DNA of 64,000 bases from UBA6054 sp964522095 (GCA_964522095.1 CAZFSO010000002.1:1-64000), one strand, 5' to 3'. Positions 33,119-42,079 are shown, numbered from the stretch's first letter. Notes: generated by a model not told the origin, from the letters alone. Numbers and translations are program-made.

Positions 33119-34267
33119 TTGGAAGCACTTTCCGAACGCCATCCGAACAGTAGCCCGCCCGGGCCTCGCATCGGCGTGCTGGCCGGGTACTGGTCGACGA
33201 ACATCGGCAACGCGTTCTTCCAGTTGGGCGCTGAGCACGTGCTGAACCGCGCGTACCCGGGCGCGCACGTGTTCCTGATCGGCGACCAGCCGGGCTACTG
33301 GAACACGCGGCTGGGCAACCCGGCCAACGCGCTGGACTACGTCAAGCACCTGGACCTGGACGCGGTGGTGGTGCTCGGGCCGTACGTGCGGCCGGAGATG
33401 GAGGGCATCACGGCGGAGATGCTGCGGGCCCAGCACCGCAAGGGCGCGAAGATCATCGTGCTGGCCGCCGGCATGATGCAGTACGACAAGGGCACGATTG
33501 CGCTGTCGCGCCGGCTGATGTCCGAGTGCCCGCCGCACGTGTTCACGACGCGGGACACGGAGACGTACGAGGCGCTGGGCGACCTGGCGACGCACGCCTT
33601 CGACGGCGTCGACGTGGCGACCTTCGTCTCGGACGTGTTCCCCAAGGTGCCCAGCGATCTTGAGCCGTACGTGGTGTTCAACTTCGACCAGATCCCCGAG
33701 CCGGTGATCGGTCCGAAGGACGGCTTCAGCGGGGGTTCGGACCGGTCGTTCGAGTTTGACGGGCGGGAGTGGCTCGTGCGTCAGCCGCGGCGGCGCACGG
33801 AGTGGTCGTACCGCAAGCGGGCGTACCCGTTCCTCGATGCGCTGCTCTTCCGGGCGCCGGGGCCGGAGCGCGTGGACGGTCGCCTGATCGTGCGGACGGA
33901 CCACCGCTACAACCCGTTCCTGATGCGCAAGAACTACCGCTCGCCGAACACCTACACGGGCGACATCCCGCACTCGTACCTGAGCATCTACGCCAACAGC
34001 ACCCTGACGGTGTCCAACCGGGTGCACGCGTGCGTCGCCACCGTGTCCTACGGCAACCCGGCGATGCTGTTCACGAGGTCGCCGCGGGCGTTCCTGCTCA
34101 AGCGGCTCGGCCTGGACGCGATCAAGGATCGCCCGCAGCGCGTCGACCTCGGTTTCCTGGGCCGCGAGAAGCGGGCGCTGGTGGAGTGGCTGGGCGCCCG
34201 GCTCACGGAGACCTTCGGCCCGGCGCCCGGCGCGCGCCCGGTCGAGTCGTTCACAAGCCCGGACTGA
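33119..34267 (+). CDS. Polysaccharide pyruvyl transferase family protein
   Basis: A 382-residue protein of the CsaB/WcaK family. GVLAGYWSTNIGNAFFQLGAEHVL matches the N-terminal GxxNxGN motif. VVVLGPYVRPEM and IIVLAAGMMQYD follow, and the C-terminal half has SNRVHACVATVSYGNPAMLFT, the family's H-A/G motif. It would add pyruvate ketals from phosphoenolpyruvate to a sugar of the polymer. Some members transfer other groups, so the chemistry is inferred. The start is a TTG at 33119; no ATG or GTG in frame fits better. It leads a rightward four-gene set. Confidence 0.8.
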   Translation: MEALSERHPNSSPPGPRIGVLAGYWSTNIGNAFFQLGAEHVLNRAYPGAHVFLIGDQPGYWNTRLGNPANALDYVKHLDLDAVVVLGPYVRPEMEGITAEMLRAQHRKGAKIIVLAAGMMQYDKGTIALSRRLMSECPPHVFTTRDTETYEALGDLATHAFDGVDVATFVSDVFPKVPSDLEPYVVFNFDQIPEPVIGPKDGFSGGSDRSFEFDGREWLVRQPRRRTEWSYRKRAYPFLDALLFRAPGPERVDGRLIVRTDHRYNPFLMRKNYRSPNTYTGDIPHSYLSIYANSTLTVSNRVHACVATVSYGNPAMLFTRSPRAFLLKRLGLDAIKDRPQRVDLGFLGREKRALVEWLGARLTETFGPAPGARPVESFTSPD

Positions 34268-34277
34268 GAGAGGCCCG

Positions 34278-35624
34278 ATGCCCCGCGTCGTCATCCTCAA
34301 CCAGTACTACGTCCCCGACGTCGCGTCGACCGGGCATCTGCTGCACGAACTGGCGGTGGAACTCGCGGACCTGGGCTTCGAGGTCGAGGTGCTCACCGGG
34401 CGGCCGTCGTACGGGCCGCCGGAGTCGTGGGAGGACTGCCCGCTGTTCGAGCACACCGACGGCGTGACCATCCGGCGCCTGAAGGTCTCGCGGTTCGACA
34501 AGAACTTCCTGCCCGGGCGGGCGGTCAACTACCTGACCTTCGTCGTGCCGATGATCCTGCGCGTGCTGCTGACCAGCCGGCGGGACACGGTGTACCTGTA
34601 CACCACCAACCCGCCGTTCCTGGGCGCGATCGGGGCGTTCGTCTCGCTCTTCCGGCGTCATCGGTACGTGACGCTGCTGCACGACGCGTACCCGCAGCTG
34701 GGCGTGTGGGTGGGCACCTTCAAGAAGGGCTCGCTGATCGAGCGTGCGTGGCTCGCGCTGAACCGGTTCAAGTACCGCCGGTCGCGTGAGGCCATCGTGC
34801 TCTGCTCGGCGGCGAAGGACCTGGTCTGCCGGACGTACCCCATCGACGCCTCGCGCGTGCACGTGATCCCCAACTGGGCCGACGGCGACGACCTGCGCCC
34901 CAAGGACAAGTCCGAGTCCTCCGTGGCGATCGAGCACGGGCTGACCGACGACTTCGTGCTGCTCTACTCGGGCAACATGGGCCTGTACTACGAGTTCGAG
35001 ACGGTGCTCGACGCGGCCGAGATGCTCAAGGGCGAGCGGTTCAAACTGGTCCTGATCGGCGGCGGGGGCAAGAAGAAGTGGATCGAGGAGCAGGTCGAGC
35101 AGCGCGGGCTGACCAACGTGCGCATCCTGCCCTACCAGCCGTTCGACAAACTGCCCGACTCGCTCAACGCGTGCGACGCCTCGCTGGTGTCGATCGCCAA
35201 GGGCATCGAGGGGATCAGTTTCCCAAGCAAACTCTACACCTCGCTGGCGGTGGGCAAGGCGATCGTGGCGCTCAGCGAGGGCTGGTCCGAACTGCGTCGC
35301 GTGGTCGAGCACAACGACTGCGGCATCTGGTGCGAACTCGGCGACGGGGCCGGGCTGGCCGCCAAACTGCGTGAACTGATGCGGGACCCCGACAGGACCC
35401 GGCGCATGGGCGCCAACGCCCGGCGGGTCTTCGACGCGGGCTACACCCGCCAGGTGTGCGCCGCCAAGTACGCCGAGGTGCTGCGCCTGGCCGACCCGAC
35501 GGCCAGCGAGGCCGAGACGGCCGAGCGCCGCCGCCGCCTGGCCGAGTGGCTGGCGGAGGGCGCGGCGGTCGAGATCGACGCGGCCCACCGGGCCAACGGG
35601 GTGGGCCAGGGGGGCGCGGCATGA
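34278..35624 (+). CDS. Glycosyltransferase family 4 (WbuB-like)
   Basis: A 448-residue GT-B enzyme. VVILNQYYVPDVASTGHLLHELAVELADLGFEV is characteristic of the WbuB/WcaI-type fucosamine and related transferases. VYTTNPP-type (YLYTTNPPFLGAIG), LLHDAYPQLGVWVG and VIPNWADGDDLRP follow, and the donor motif region is SLVSIAKGIEGISFPSKLYTSLAVGKAIV. Its C-terminal ~45 residues form an acidic helical tail not seen in E. coli relatives. It lies 10 bp after the pyruvyltransferase gene, and its stop overlaps the formyltransferase ATG (ATGA). Confidence 0.9.
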   Translation: MPRVVILNQYYVPDVASTGHLLHELAVELADLGFEVEVLTGRPSYGPPESWEDCPLFEHTDGVTIRRLKVSRFDKNFLPGRAVNYLTFVVPMILRVLLTSRRDTVYLYTTNPPFLGAIGAFVSLFRRHRYVTLLHDAYPQLGVWVGTFKKGSLIERAWLALNRFKYRRSREAIVLCSAAKDLVCRTYPIDASRVHVIPNWADGDDLRPKDKSESSVAIEHGLTDDFVLLYSGNMGLYYEFETVLDAAEMLKGERFKLVLIGGGGKKKWIEEQVEQRGLTNVRILPYQPFDKLPDSLNACDASLVSIAKGIEGISFPSKLYTSLAVGKAIVALSEGWSELRRVVEHNDCGIWCELGDGAGLAAKLRELMRDPDRTRRMGANARRVFDAGYTRQVCAAKYAEVLRLADPTASEAETAERRRRLAEWLAEGAAVEIDAAHRANGVGQGGAA

Positions 35625-36391
35625 TCGAGGGACGCAAACTCCGCCTGCTGTTCGTCACCGAGGACGACCCGCTCTACGTCATCCGGTTCTTCGAGGTCTT
35701 CTTCGCCGAGTGCCCCGCCGACGAGATCGAGATCGTCGGCGTGTCGGTGCAGGAGGCCTTCCACGAGCCGATCTGGAAGACCGCGCGGCGCATGCTGCGC
35801 TTCTACGGGCCGCTCGACTTCGTGCGCCTGTGCGCACGCTACCTGCGGGTCAAACTCCGCGGCGACTCGATCGCCAAACTGGCCGAGCGCCGGGGCCTGC
35901 CGCTGGTGCCCTGCGGCTCGGTCAACGATCCCGCGTACATCGAGCGCGTCCGGGCCCTGGGCGTCGACGTGGTCGCGTCGGTGGCCGCGCCGGAGATCTT
36001 CCGCAAGGGCATCCTCGGCACGCCCGCGCTGGGGTGCATCAACATCCACTCGGGGCGCCTGCCGGTCTACCGGGGCATGATGCCCAACTTCTGGCAACTC
36101 CTGCACGGCGAGAAGCACGCGGTCGTCACCGTGCACGAGATGGTCGAGAAACTCGACGCCGGCGGCGTGCTCGGCACGCTCGAGTGGCCCCTCAAGGCCC
36201 GCGACTCGCTCGACCGCGTCATCACCGGCACCAAGCGCGATGGCGCCCGCCTGATGATCGACGTGCTCCTGCGCATGAAACGCGGCCAGGCCGCGGCCGA
36301 ACCACTGGACATGACGCACAAGGGCTACTTCTCGTTCCCCCAGCCCAAGGACGTCAAGGCGTTCCGCAAGCGGGGGCATCGGATGTTGTGA
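35621..36391 (+). CDS. Formyltransferase-fold protein (sugar N-formyltransferase-like)
   Basis: A 256-residue protein with the 10-formyl-THF-dependent formyltransferase fold of Fmt, ArnA and WbtJ-type enzymes. The catalytic core is INIHSGRLPVYRGMMPNFW (Asn-x-His with the LPxYRG motif), followed by VVTVHEMVEKLDAGGVL (the invariant Asp). No C-terminal tRNA-binding domain is present, so it is not methionyl-tRNA formyltransferase. N-formylation of an amino sugar in the exopolysaccharide is inferred. It overlaps the upstream GT4 gene by 4 nt. Confidence 0.83.
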   Translation: MIEGRKLRLLFVTEDDPLYVIRFFEVFFAECPADEIEIVGVSVQEAFHEPIWKTARRMLRFYGPLDFVRLCARYLRVKLRGDSIAKLAERRGLPLVPCGSVNDPAYIERVRALGVDVVASVAAPEIFRKGILGTPALGCINIHSGRLPVYRGMMPNFWQLLHGEKHAVVTVHEMVEKLDAGGVLGTLEWPLKARDSLDRVITGTKRDGARLMIDVLLRMKRGQAAAEPLDMTHKGYFSFPQPKDVKAFRKRGHRML

Positions 36392-36395
36392 GGGG

Positions 36396-36500
36396 GAGGG
36401 GACTTGGGACTGGCCACTTGCCACCAGGGAATGCGGATAAGAGAGCAAAGACACATGCCGAGCCCGAGTCCCAAGTCCCAAGTCGCCAGTCCCATCCCCC
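36396..36500. repeat. Inverted short-period (GACTTGG-type) repeats
   Basis: Between the formyltransferase stop and deacetylase start, GGGACTTGGGACTGGCCACTTG (as consecutive 7-mers, 36400-36420) is answered by the opposite orientation, CCCAAGTCCCAAGTCGCCAG (36472-36491). The unit is close to GGGACTT. The architecture matches the tracts near 12540-12772, with different heptamers. Confidence 0.72.
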
Positions 36501-36505
36501 CCGCC

Positions 36506-37333
36506 ATGTCCATCGACGTCGAGGACTGGTTCCAGGTTGAGAACCTCAAGGCGGTGGTCGCCCGGGACTCGTGGGACGAACGAGAGTTGCGCGTCGAGGC
36601 GAGCACGGACCGCATGCTGGAGATGATGGACCGCCACGGCGTGCGCTGCACGTGCTTCATCCTCGGCTGGGTGGCCGAGAAATGCCCCGCGCTGGTCCGA
36701 CGCATCGCCGACGCCGGGCACGAGATCGCCAGCCACGGCTACGGGCACGACCTGATCTACAACCTCACCCCCGACCAGTTCCGCGAGGACATGACCCGCG
36801 GCATCGGCGTCGTCGAGGACCTGACCGGCGCGAAGATCCGCGGCTACCGCGCGCCGTCGTTCTCGATCACCGACTGGGCCATCGACGTGCTGCAGGAACT
36901 CGGCCTGACCTACGACTCCTCGGCGTTCCCGACGGTCGCGCACGACCGCTACGGCAAACTCGCGGGGATGGATTCGGGCACGCCGATCGTGGAGGTGCGC
37001 CCGGGGTTCCACGAGGTGTGCGTCTCGGTGCTGAAGGTGGGCAGCAAGGGCGTGCCGTGGGCGGGCGGGGGGTACTTCCGGCTGTTCCCGTACCCGGTGT
37101 TCAAGCGCGGCGTGCGTCGCATCGTGGGCGCGGGCAACCCCTACGTGTTCTACATCCACCCCTGGGAGATCGACCCCGGCCAGCCGCGGGTGGAGGGGCT
37201 CAGGCCCAGCCACCGCTTCCGGCACTACAACAACCTGGACCGCTGCGCCGCGCGGTTCGACGATCTGCTCGGCTCGTTCGCGTGGCGCCCGGTGGGCGAG
37301 TTGCTCGACGAACACCTCGGCGCTCGCGCGTAG
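36506..37333 (+). CDS. XrtA-type polysaccharide deacetylase (DUF3473 family)
   Basis: A 275-residue NodB-fold deacetylase with the DUF3473 C-terminus. MSIDVEDWFQVEN opens the domain (the Asp-Asp metal motif). CTCFILGWVAEKCPALVRRI, HEIASHGYGHDLIYNLTP (metal His pair) and GYRAPSFSITDWAIDVL follow. YVFYIHPWEIDPGQPR and HYNNLDRCAARFDDLL belong to the DUF3473 part. This family travels with exosortase/PEP-CTERM exopolysaccharide loci. The start was placed after the repeat tract; earlier in-frame ATGs would translate repeats. It is likely to de-N-acetylate the polymer or its precursor. Confidence 0.92.
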   Translation: MSIDVEDWFQVENLKAVVARDSWDERELRVEASTDRMLEMMDRHGVRCTCFILGWVAEKCPALVRRIADAGHEIASHGYGHDLIYNLTPDQFREDMTRGIGVVEDLTGAKIRGYRAPSFSITDWAIDVLQELGLTYDSSAFPTVAHDRYGKLAGMDSGTPIVEVRPGFHEVCVSVLKVGSKGVPWAGGGYFRLFPYPVFKRGVRRIVGAGNPYVFYIHPWEIDPGQPRVEGLRPSHRFRHYNNLDRCAARFDDLLGSFAWRPVGELLDEHLGARA

Positions 37334-37336
37334 CGC

Positions 37337-37948
37337 TCACCTCTCCGGGTTGGCCTGCGGGCCGACGAGGATGCGGGCGATGACCTCGCGCACGTGGGTG
37401 CCCTTCTCGTCGCGTCCGTGCCCGGTCACGCCCATGGCGTCAACCACGCCGTAGCCCATGCCCAGGTGGATCAGGGTCCACGCGATGACCTCTGCGGAGA
37501 AGCGGCTGGTGACGCGGTGGGCGTCCTGGGCGCGGTGGATCTCGCCGGTGAGGAACTCGTGGAGCATGCGCATGTGCTCGGCGACCGCCTGGGCGATCTG
37601 CGCGTCCTCGACCTCGGGGATGGCCTGCAGCAGCACCTTGTACCCGGCGCGCCCCTCGGGGGACACCATCGGGTTGTCGGCCAGGATGCGCGCCAGCCGC
37701 TTGGCGGGGTCCTCGGAGTCCGACACGTCCCCCTGCCACAGGTCCAGCGTGCGTCGGCCGGTCCGCTCGATCAGCGCGACGAACAGGTCGCGCTTGGACT
37801 TGAAGTGGCGGTAGATGATCGGCTCGGTCACCCCGGCCGCCTTGGCGATCTGGGCGGTGGTCGCGCCGGCGTAGCCCTGCTGGGCGAAGAGCGTCTCGGC
37901 GACGTCCAAGAGTTGTTCGCGACGGGCGGCGGCTGGCAGTCGGCTCAT
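37337..37948 (-). CDS. TetR/AcrR-family transcriptional regulator
   Basis: A 203-residue repressor. The HTH is AETLFAQQGYAGATTAQIAKAAGVTEPIIYRHFKSKRDLF (about residues 17-56), a textbook TetR_N domain. The ligand-binding part (60-203) has no recognisable specificity. Its ATG overlaps the yidD stop (ATGA), so it is co-transcribed with rnpA and yidD, an unusual companion. The partly overlapping 3' end abuts the deacetylase gene with 3 bp between stops. Confidence 0.9.
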   Translation of the reverse strand: MSRLPAAARREQLLDVAETLFAQQGYAGATTAQIAKAAGVTEPIIYRHFKSKRDLFVALIERTGRRTLDLWQGDVSDSEDPAKRLARILADNPMVSPEGRAGYKVLLQAIPEVEDAQIAQAVAEHMRMLHEFLTGEIHRAQDAHRVTSRFSAEVIAWTLIHLGMGYGVVDAMGVTGHGRDEKGTHVREVIARILVGPQANPER

Positions 37949-38280
37949 GCGTCCCTCCGGCCGGGGTCCGGCGCTGCGGGGGTGTGTGCGGCCGGCGCGG
38001 GCAGGTCGTCGGGCAGCGGGACGGGGTCGTAGCCACCCTTCACGAACGGGTGACACCGGAGGATACGCCGCAAAGTTAGTGACGTCGCGCGGAACGGCCC
38101 GTAGAGCCGGTAGGCCTCCAGCCCGTAGCGCGAGCAGGTCGGCTCGTAGCGGCAGTGCCCGCCGATCAGTGGCGAGAGCGTCGCCCGGTACAGCAGGATC
38201 AGCAGCACGAACGGCCGGTTGCACGCCCGGGCTGCCGGGCCGAGTGGTGACGGCGGTCGTTCGGGGTCCGGCGCGGTCAT
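37945..38280 (-). CDS. yidD: Membrane protein insertion efficiency factor YidD
   Basis: A 111-residue protein. The core RPFVLLILLYRATLSPLIGGHCRYEPTCSRYGLEAYRLYGPFR then RRILRCHPFVKGGYDPVP holds the conserved Cys residues and the CHPF motif. It helps YidC-mediated insertion at the inner membrane. A Pro/Ala-rich extension of about 25 residues follows. The ATG overlaps the rnpA stop (ATGA), and rnpA-yidD is the usual order. yidC is not downstream; a tetR gene takes its place. Confidence 0.93.
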   Translation of the reverse strand: MTAPDPERPPSPLGPAARACNRPFVLLILLYRATLSPLIGGHCRYEPTCSRYGLEAYRLYGPFRATSLTLRRILRCHPFVKGGYDPVPLPDDLPAPAAHTPAAPDPGRRDA

Positions 38281-38672
38281 GGCGCGGGCGCTCCGGGCCT
38301 TTCGGAGCGCTTGGCGTCCTCGCGAGCCGCGGCGGCCACCGCCTCGCGCAGCAGGCGCCGGTAGTCCTCCAACGCCAACGGCTTGTGCGCCCGGGCGGAC
38401 ACGATCAGGTCGAACGCCCGGCCGTCCGATAAGGCGGGGTAGACCGGTCTGTCCAGTCGGAAGGCCTCGCGGACCAGGCGTTTGAGGCGGACGCGGGCGA
38501 CGGCGTTGCCCACGCGTCGTCCGATCGACAGGCCGAGCCGGTGCTCGGGCAGGTCGTTGGGCAGCAGGAACACCGTCAGCGGCCCGCGCGACTTGGCCAG
38601 CCGGTTGGCGAACACCGCCTTGAACTCGCGGTCCAGGCTCAGCCGGTGTCGTGCTCGGAAGTGCGCGGGCAC
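38277..38672 (-). CDS. rnpA: Ribonuclease P protein component
   Basis: A 131-residue basic protein. FRARHRLSLDREFKAVF opens the fold, and the RNR-type motif is GRRVGNAVARVRLKRLVREAFR, followed by FDLIVSARAHKPLALEDY. It binds the RNA subunit of RNase P to mature tRNA 5' ends. The start is a GTG. In most bacteria rpmH lies directly upstream; no L34-like frame is found in the 615 bp before this gene. The C-terminal ~25 residues are Ala/Glu/Arg-rich. Confidence 0.93.
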   Translation of the reverse strand: MPAHFRARHRLSLDREFKAVFANRLAKSRGPLTVFLLPNDLPEHRLGLSIGRRVGNAVARVRLKRLVREAFRLDRPVYPALSDGRAFDLIVSARAHKPLALEDYRRLLREAVAAAAREDAKRSERPGAPAP

Positions 38673-39086
38673 GCGGGATCGTAGATGGACGCGGCGGGCG
38701 GGCGTCCTGGGCGGGTGCGCAGGATTTGCGGGGGTGCCGGCGCGCGGGCGTTGCGACGCGGCGTGTCGGCCGCAATGTCGCGGGCCGGCGTGGAACCGGG
38801 GATTCGCGCTTCCCGTATCGGTTCGCGAGGTCCGATGGGCCTCGTTCAGGTGTCCCGGATCGGGACGGATCTTACAAGAAGACAGGCCAAGAGAGAGAGA
38901 CGAAAACGACCGCCCGTGTGGTGCGTCCGTGCGTGTGTGCGACCCGCGCGGACTGGCAGTTGGGCGGTTCGTGCGCCGGTCGTACGGTCCCCTGGCGACC
39001 GGCGCTTTGATCGCGGCTCAGACGCCGGGTGGGTAGGACTTCTCGGACATGACGCCGCCGCCGCGCCTCAGCGCGCGGCCCCCGCG

Positions 39087-39128
39087 TGCCCGACCGGGCC
39101 TTCGGAGAGAGGGCGCCCCGGTCGGGCA
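39087..39128. other. Long-arm hairpin upstream of the mnh operon
   Basis: TGCCCGACCGGG (39087-39098) and CCCGGTCGGGCA (39117-39128) form a perfect 12-bp stem with an 18-nt loop. It has no T-run. It lies just upstream of the likely promoter and could be an operator or the terminator of an unseen transcript. Confidence 0.5.
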
Positions 39129-39173
39129 TGCGTGTCTGCGTGGGCCGTTCGGCCCGGCGGCTTGCGCGGGCGG

Positions 39174-39179
39174 TACAAT
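39174..39179 (+). promoter_or_regulatory. Candidate -10 box of the mnh operon
   Basis: TACAAT matches the sigma-70 -10 consensus at five of six positions. It would place the transcript start about 100 bp before mnhA. The -35 region is GC-rich and unconvincing. Confidence 0.4.
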
Positions 39180-39287
39180 CGCCCGCCGCGGCCCGGTGGG
39201 CGGGCGCGGTTCTCGGACCAAGGTCATCCGCAAGCGCGTGCTGCCCGGCGTGCCAGGAGGACGGACCGCGCTCGGACGATTCGCTTC

Positions 39288-41630
39288 ATGATCCTGACGT
39301 CGGTGGCATCGCTGTTCGTGCTGGCGTTGATTGCGCCGACGGCGTCGCGCCTGCTCGGGCGATGGGCCGGCTGGGTGCTCGCCCTGGCCCCGGCGGGCTG
39401 GGCGGCGTGGTACGCCGGGTTCGTAAGCCGGGTCGGCGAGGGCGCGGTCATTACCCCGGACCGGATCGACTGGGTCGCCTCGCTGGGCGTGTCGCTCTCG
39501 TTCCGGCTCGACGGGCTCTCGCTGCTCTTCGCCCTGCTGGTGACCGGCGTGGGCGCCCTGGTCACGGTGTACGCCGGCGGCTACCTGGCCGGGCACCCGC
39601 AGATCGGGCGCTTTTACGCCTTCCTGCTGGCGTTCATGGCGTCGATGCTCGGGCTGGTGGTGTCGGACAACCTGATCCTGATCTTCGTGTTCTGGGAACT
39701 GACCTCGATCACCTCGTTCCTGCTGATCGGCTTCGGGCACGAGCGCGAGGCGGCCCGGGCCGCGGCGTTGCAGGCGGTGATCGTCACGGGCATGGGCGGC
39801 CTGGCGTTGCTGGCGGGCGTGATCCTGATGGGCCTGGCGGCCGGCAGTTTCGAGATGTCCGAGATCCTCGCCCGGGGCGTGCACCTGGGCGAGCACCCCA
39901 TGTACCTGCCGATCCTCGCCCTGGTCTGCCTGGGCGCGTTCACGAAGAGCGCCCAGGTGCCGTTCCACTTCTGGCTGCCGGGCGCGATGGAGGCGCCGGC
40001 GCCGGTCAGCGCGTACCTGCACTCGTCGACCATGGTCAAGGCGGGCGTGTTCCTGCTGGCCAGGTTCAGCCCGGCCTTGGCGGGCACGACGGAGTGGGCG
40101 TGGACGCTGCAACTCGTCGGCGGCGTGACGATGGTCTACGCGGCGTTCCTGGCGGTTCGTGCGGTGCATTTCAAGCGGATCCTGGCGTTCACGACGGTCA
40201 GTTCGCTCGGGGCGATGGTGATGCTGCTGGGCGTGGGGGGTCCGGGCGAGGCGGCGGCGATGGGGTTGCTGCTGGCCCACGCGATGTACAAGGGCGCGCT
40301 GTTCATGGCCGCGGGCGCGATCGAGCACCAGACGCACACCAAGGAGGTGGAGCGTCTCAGCGGGCTGATGCGGGTGATGCCGGTGACGTTCGCCGCCACC
40401 GCGCTGGCCGCGGCGTCGATGGCGGGGCTGGCGCCGTTCTTCGGGTTCACCTCCAAGTACCTCATGAAGGGGCCTTTGGAGGAGTCGGTCCTGGGTGCGG
40501 CGCTGGTGGTGGGGGTGCTGGCGATGGGGCTGTTCGGGGCGACGGCGGCGATGCTGATCGCCTGGAAGCCCTTCACGGGGAAGACGAACGACGCCGCCCG
40601 GGCCGCCGCGGAGGCCGGCCCGGCCCTGCTGCTCGGTCCGGTCGCGTTGAGTGTGGCGGGCCTCGTGGCGGGCGTCGCGCCGGGCCTGTTCGCCCAGCCG
40701 CTGGTGGCTTCGGCGACGGGCGCGGTGACGGGCATGGCCCCGGAGCGGGCGCTGACCTCGTCGGTGCGGATGCTCAGCGTGTCGACGCTGCTGAGCACGA
40801 GCACCCTGGCGATCGTGCTCGGCGTGGGCCTGTACGCGGTCCGGGGCCGGTTCCGCCGGGGCACGGGCTGGCTGGACCGGATCGAGCCGACGGCGTCGGG
40901 GCCGGCGCTGTTCCAGCGCGTGCTGGGCGCGACGCTCCTGGCCGGGTCGGTGCAGACGCGCATCCTGCAGAACGGCTCGCTGAACAGTTACGTGCGCATG
41001 GCGCTGATGGGGTTCCTGGTCATCCTGGCGGTGCTGGCCCGTGGACGGCTGGGCGACTCGTTCCTGGCGCCGGGCGACCCGGCGCCCTCGGTGCTCGCGT
41101 CGTCGCTGGTCGTGCTGATGATCGTGTCCGGCGTGGCCGCGACGGTGTTCCGGTTCCGCCTGGCGGCGGTGGCGGCGCTCGGGGTGGCGGGGGTGGCGTC
41201 GGCGCTGCTGTTCGTGTACTTCGGCGCCCCGGACGTGGCGATGACGCAGGTGTCCGCCGAGATCCTGACGGTCCTGATCTTCGTGCTGGTGTTCTACCAC
41301 CTGCCGCAGTTCGCCAGTTACACCGGGCGGCTGCGCAAGTCGGCGGACTGGGCGGTCGCCGCGGTGTTCGGCGCGTCCATGACCGCGCTGGTGATGCTGG
41401 CGGTCCGCACCGAACTGGCGCCCACGGTCTCCGGGGCGTTCTCCGAGCGGTCGGTGCCCGACGGCAAGGGGCGCAACATCGTCAACGTCATCCTGGTCGA
41501 CTTCCGGGCCATGGACACCTTCGGTGAGATCACGGTGCTGGGGATCGCCGGCGTCGGCGTGGCCACGCTGCTGACGGCGCGGGGCCGGGCGCGGGCCGGG
41601 GCGCCCGCGCCGGGGGGGGCCGGGGCATGA
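39288..41630 (+). CDS. mnhA: Na+/H+ antiporter subunit A (MnhA/MrpA)
   Basis: A 780-residue membrane protein. The first ~500 residues are NuoL-like, with FRLDGLSLLFALLVTGVGALV, ELTSITSFLLIGF, FHFWLPGAMEAPAPVSAYLHSSTMVKAG and the half-broken-helix Lys/His residues used for proton movement. The C-terminal ~250 residues carry the MrpA-specific extension (GAPDVAMTQVSAEILTVLIF and VNVILVDFRAMDTFGEITVLGIAG). It works with the other six Mrp subunits to expel Na+ using the proton gradient. This form is the full-length A subunit, not the fused A/B kind. Its stop overlaps mnhB (ATGA). Confidence 0.95.
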   Translation: MILTSVASLFVLALIAPTASRLLGRWAGWVLALAPAGWAAWYAGFVSRVGEGAVITPDRIDWVASLGVSLSFRLDGLSLLFALLVTGVGALVTVYAGGYLAGHPQIGRFYAFLLAFMASMLGLVVSDNLILIFVFWELTSITSFLLIGFGHEREAARAAALQAVIVTGMGGLALLAGVILMGLAAGSFEMSEILARGVHLGEHPMYLPILALVCLGAFTKSAQVPFHFWLPGAMEAPAPVSAYLHSSTMVKAGVFLLARFSPALAGTTEWAWTLQLVGGVTMVYAAFLAVRAVHFKRILAFTTVSSLGAMVMLLGVGGPGEAAAMGLLLAHAMYKGALFMAAGAIEHQTHTKEVERLSGLMRVMPVTFAATALAAASMAGLAPFFGFTSKYLMKGPLEESVLGAALVVGVLAMGLFGATAAMLIAWKPFTGKTNDAARAAAEAGPALLLGPVALSVAGLVAGVAPGLFAQPLVASATGAVTGMAPERALTSSVRMLSVSTLLSTSTLAIVLGVGLYAVRGRFRRGTGWLDRIEPTASGPALFQRVLGATLLAGSVQTRILQNGSLNSYVRMALMGFLVILAVLARGRLGDSFLAPGDPAPSVLASSLVVLMIVSGVAATVFRFRLAAVAALGVAGVASALLFVYFGAPDVAMTQVSAEILTVLIFVLVFYHLPQFASYTGRLRKSADWAVAAVFGASMTALVMLAVRTELAPTVSGAFSERSVPDGKGRNIVNVILVDFRAMDTFGEITVLGIAGVGVATLLTARGRARAGAPAPGGAGA

Positions 41631-42079
41631 ACTCGCTGATCCTGCGGACCGCGACCGTGTTCATCCTGCCGCTGCTGCTGCTGGTCTCGCTGGTGATCCT
41701 GCTGCGCGGGCACAACGAGCCTGGGGGCGGGTTCGTCGGCGGGCTGACGGCCGCCACGGCGATGCTGCTGCACATGCTGGCCTTCGGCCCGGCCGAGTCG
41801 CGGCGCCTGCTGCCCGTGGCGCCGCGCACGCTGATCGGGACGGGCCTGCTGGCGGGCCTGCTGTCGGGGCTGGGCGCGCTGGCGGTCGGCGCGCCGGTGT
41901 TCACCGCGGTCTGGACCGACCTGGAGCCGATCCCTGGGCTGAAGATCGGCACGCCGCTGCTGTTCGACGTGGGCGTGTACCTGACGGTCACGGGCGTGGT
42001 GCTGCTGATCGTCTTCAGCATCGCCGAGTACCCGGCTGTCGACCCCGGCGAGCGTGCCGGCGACCGGGAGGGGGCGTGA
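41627..42079 (+). CDS. mnhB: Na+/H+ antiporter subunit B
   Basis: A 150-residue protein with about four membrane helices. LLRGHNEPGGGFVGGLTAATAMLLHMLAFG is the MnhB/MrpB signature, and the KIGTPLLFDVGVYLTVTGV segment near residue 105 is equally typical. The ATG overlaps the mnhA stop by 4 nt, and one base separates its stop from mnhC. Confidence 0.95.
   Translation: MNSLILRTATVFILPLLLLVSLVILLRGHNEPGGGFVGGLTAATAMLLHMLAFGPAESRRLLPVAPRTLIGTGLLAGLLSGLGALAVGAPVFTAVWTDLEPIPGLKIGTPLLFDVGVYLTVTGVVLLIVFSIAEYPAVDPGERAGDREGA

Larger units (their letters stand above)
38673..39287. other. 615-bp intergenic region between rnpA and mnhA
   Basis: No convincing gene is present on either strand; rpmH was looked for and not found. 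It contains the hairpin at 39087-39128, a -10-like TACAAT at 39174-39179 and purine-rich AGAGAGAGACGAAAACG at 38890. It probably holds the promoters of both divergent operons. Confidence 0.6.

Noticed and set aside
38673..39287. Search for rpmH (ribosomal protein L34) upstream of rnpA
   Set aside because: No frame with the expected KR-rich L34 sequence was found on either strand.
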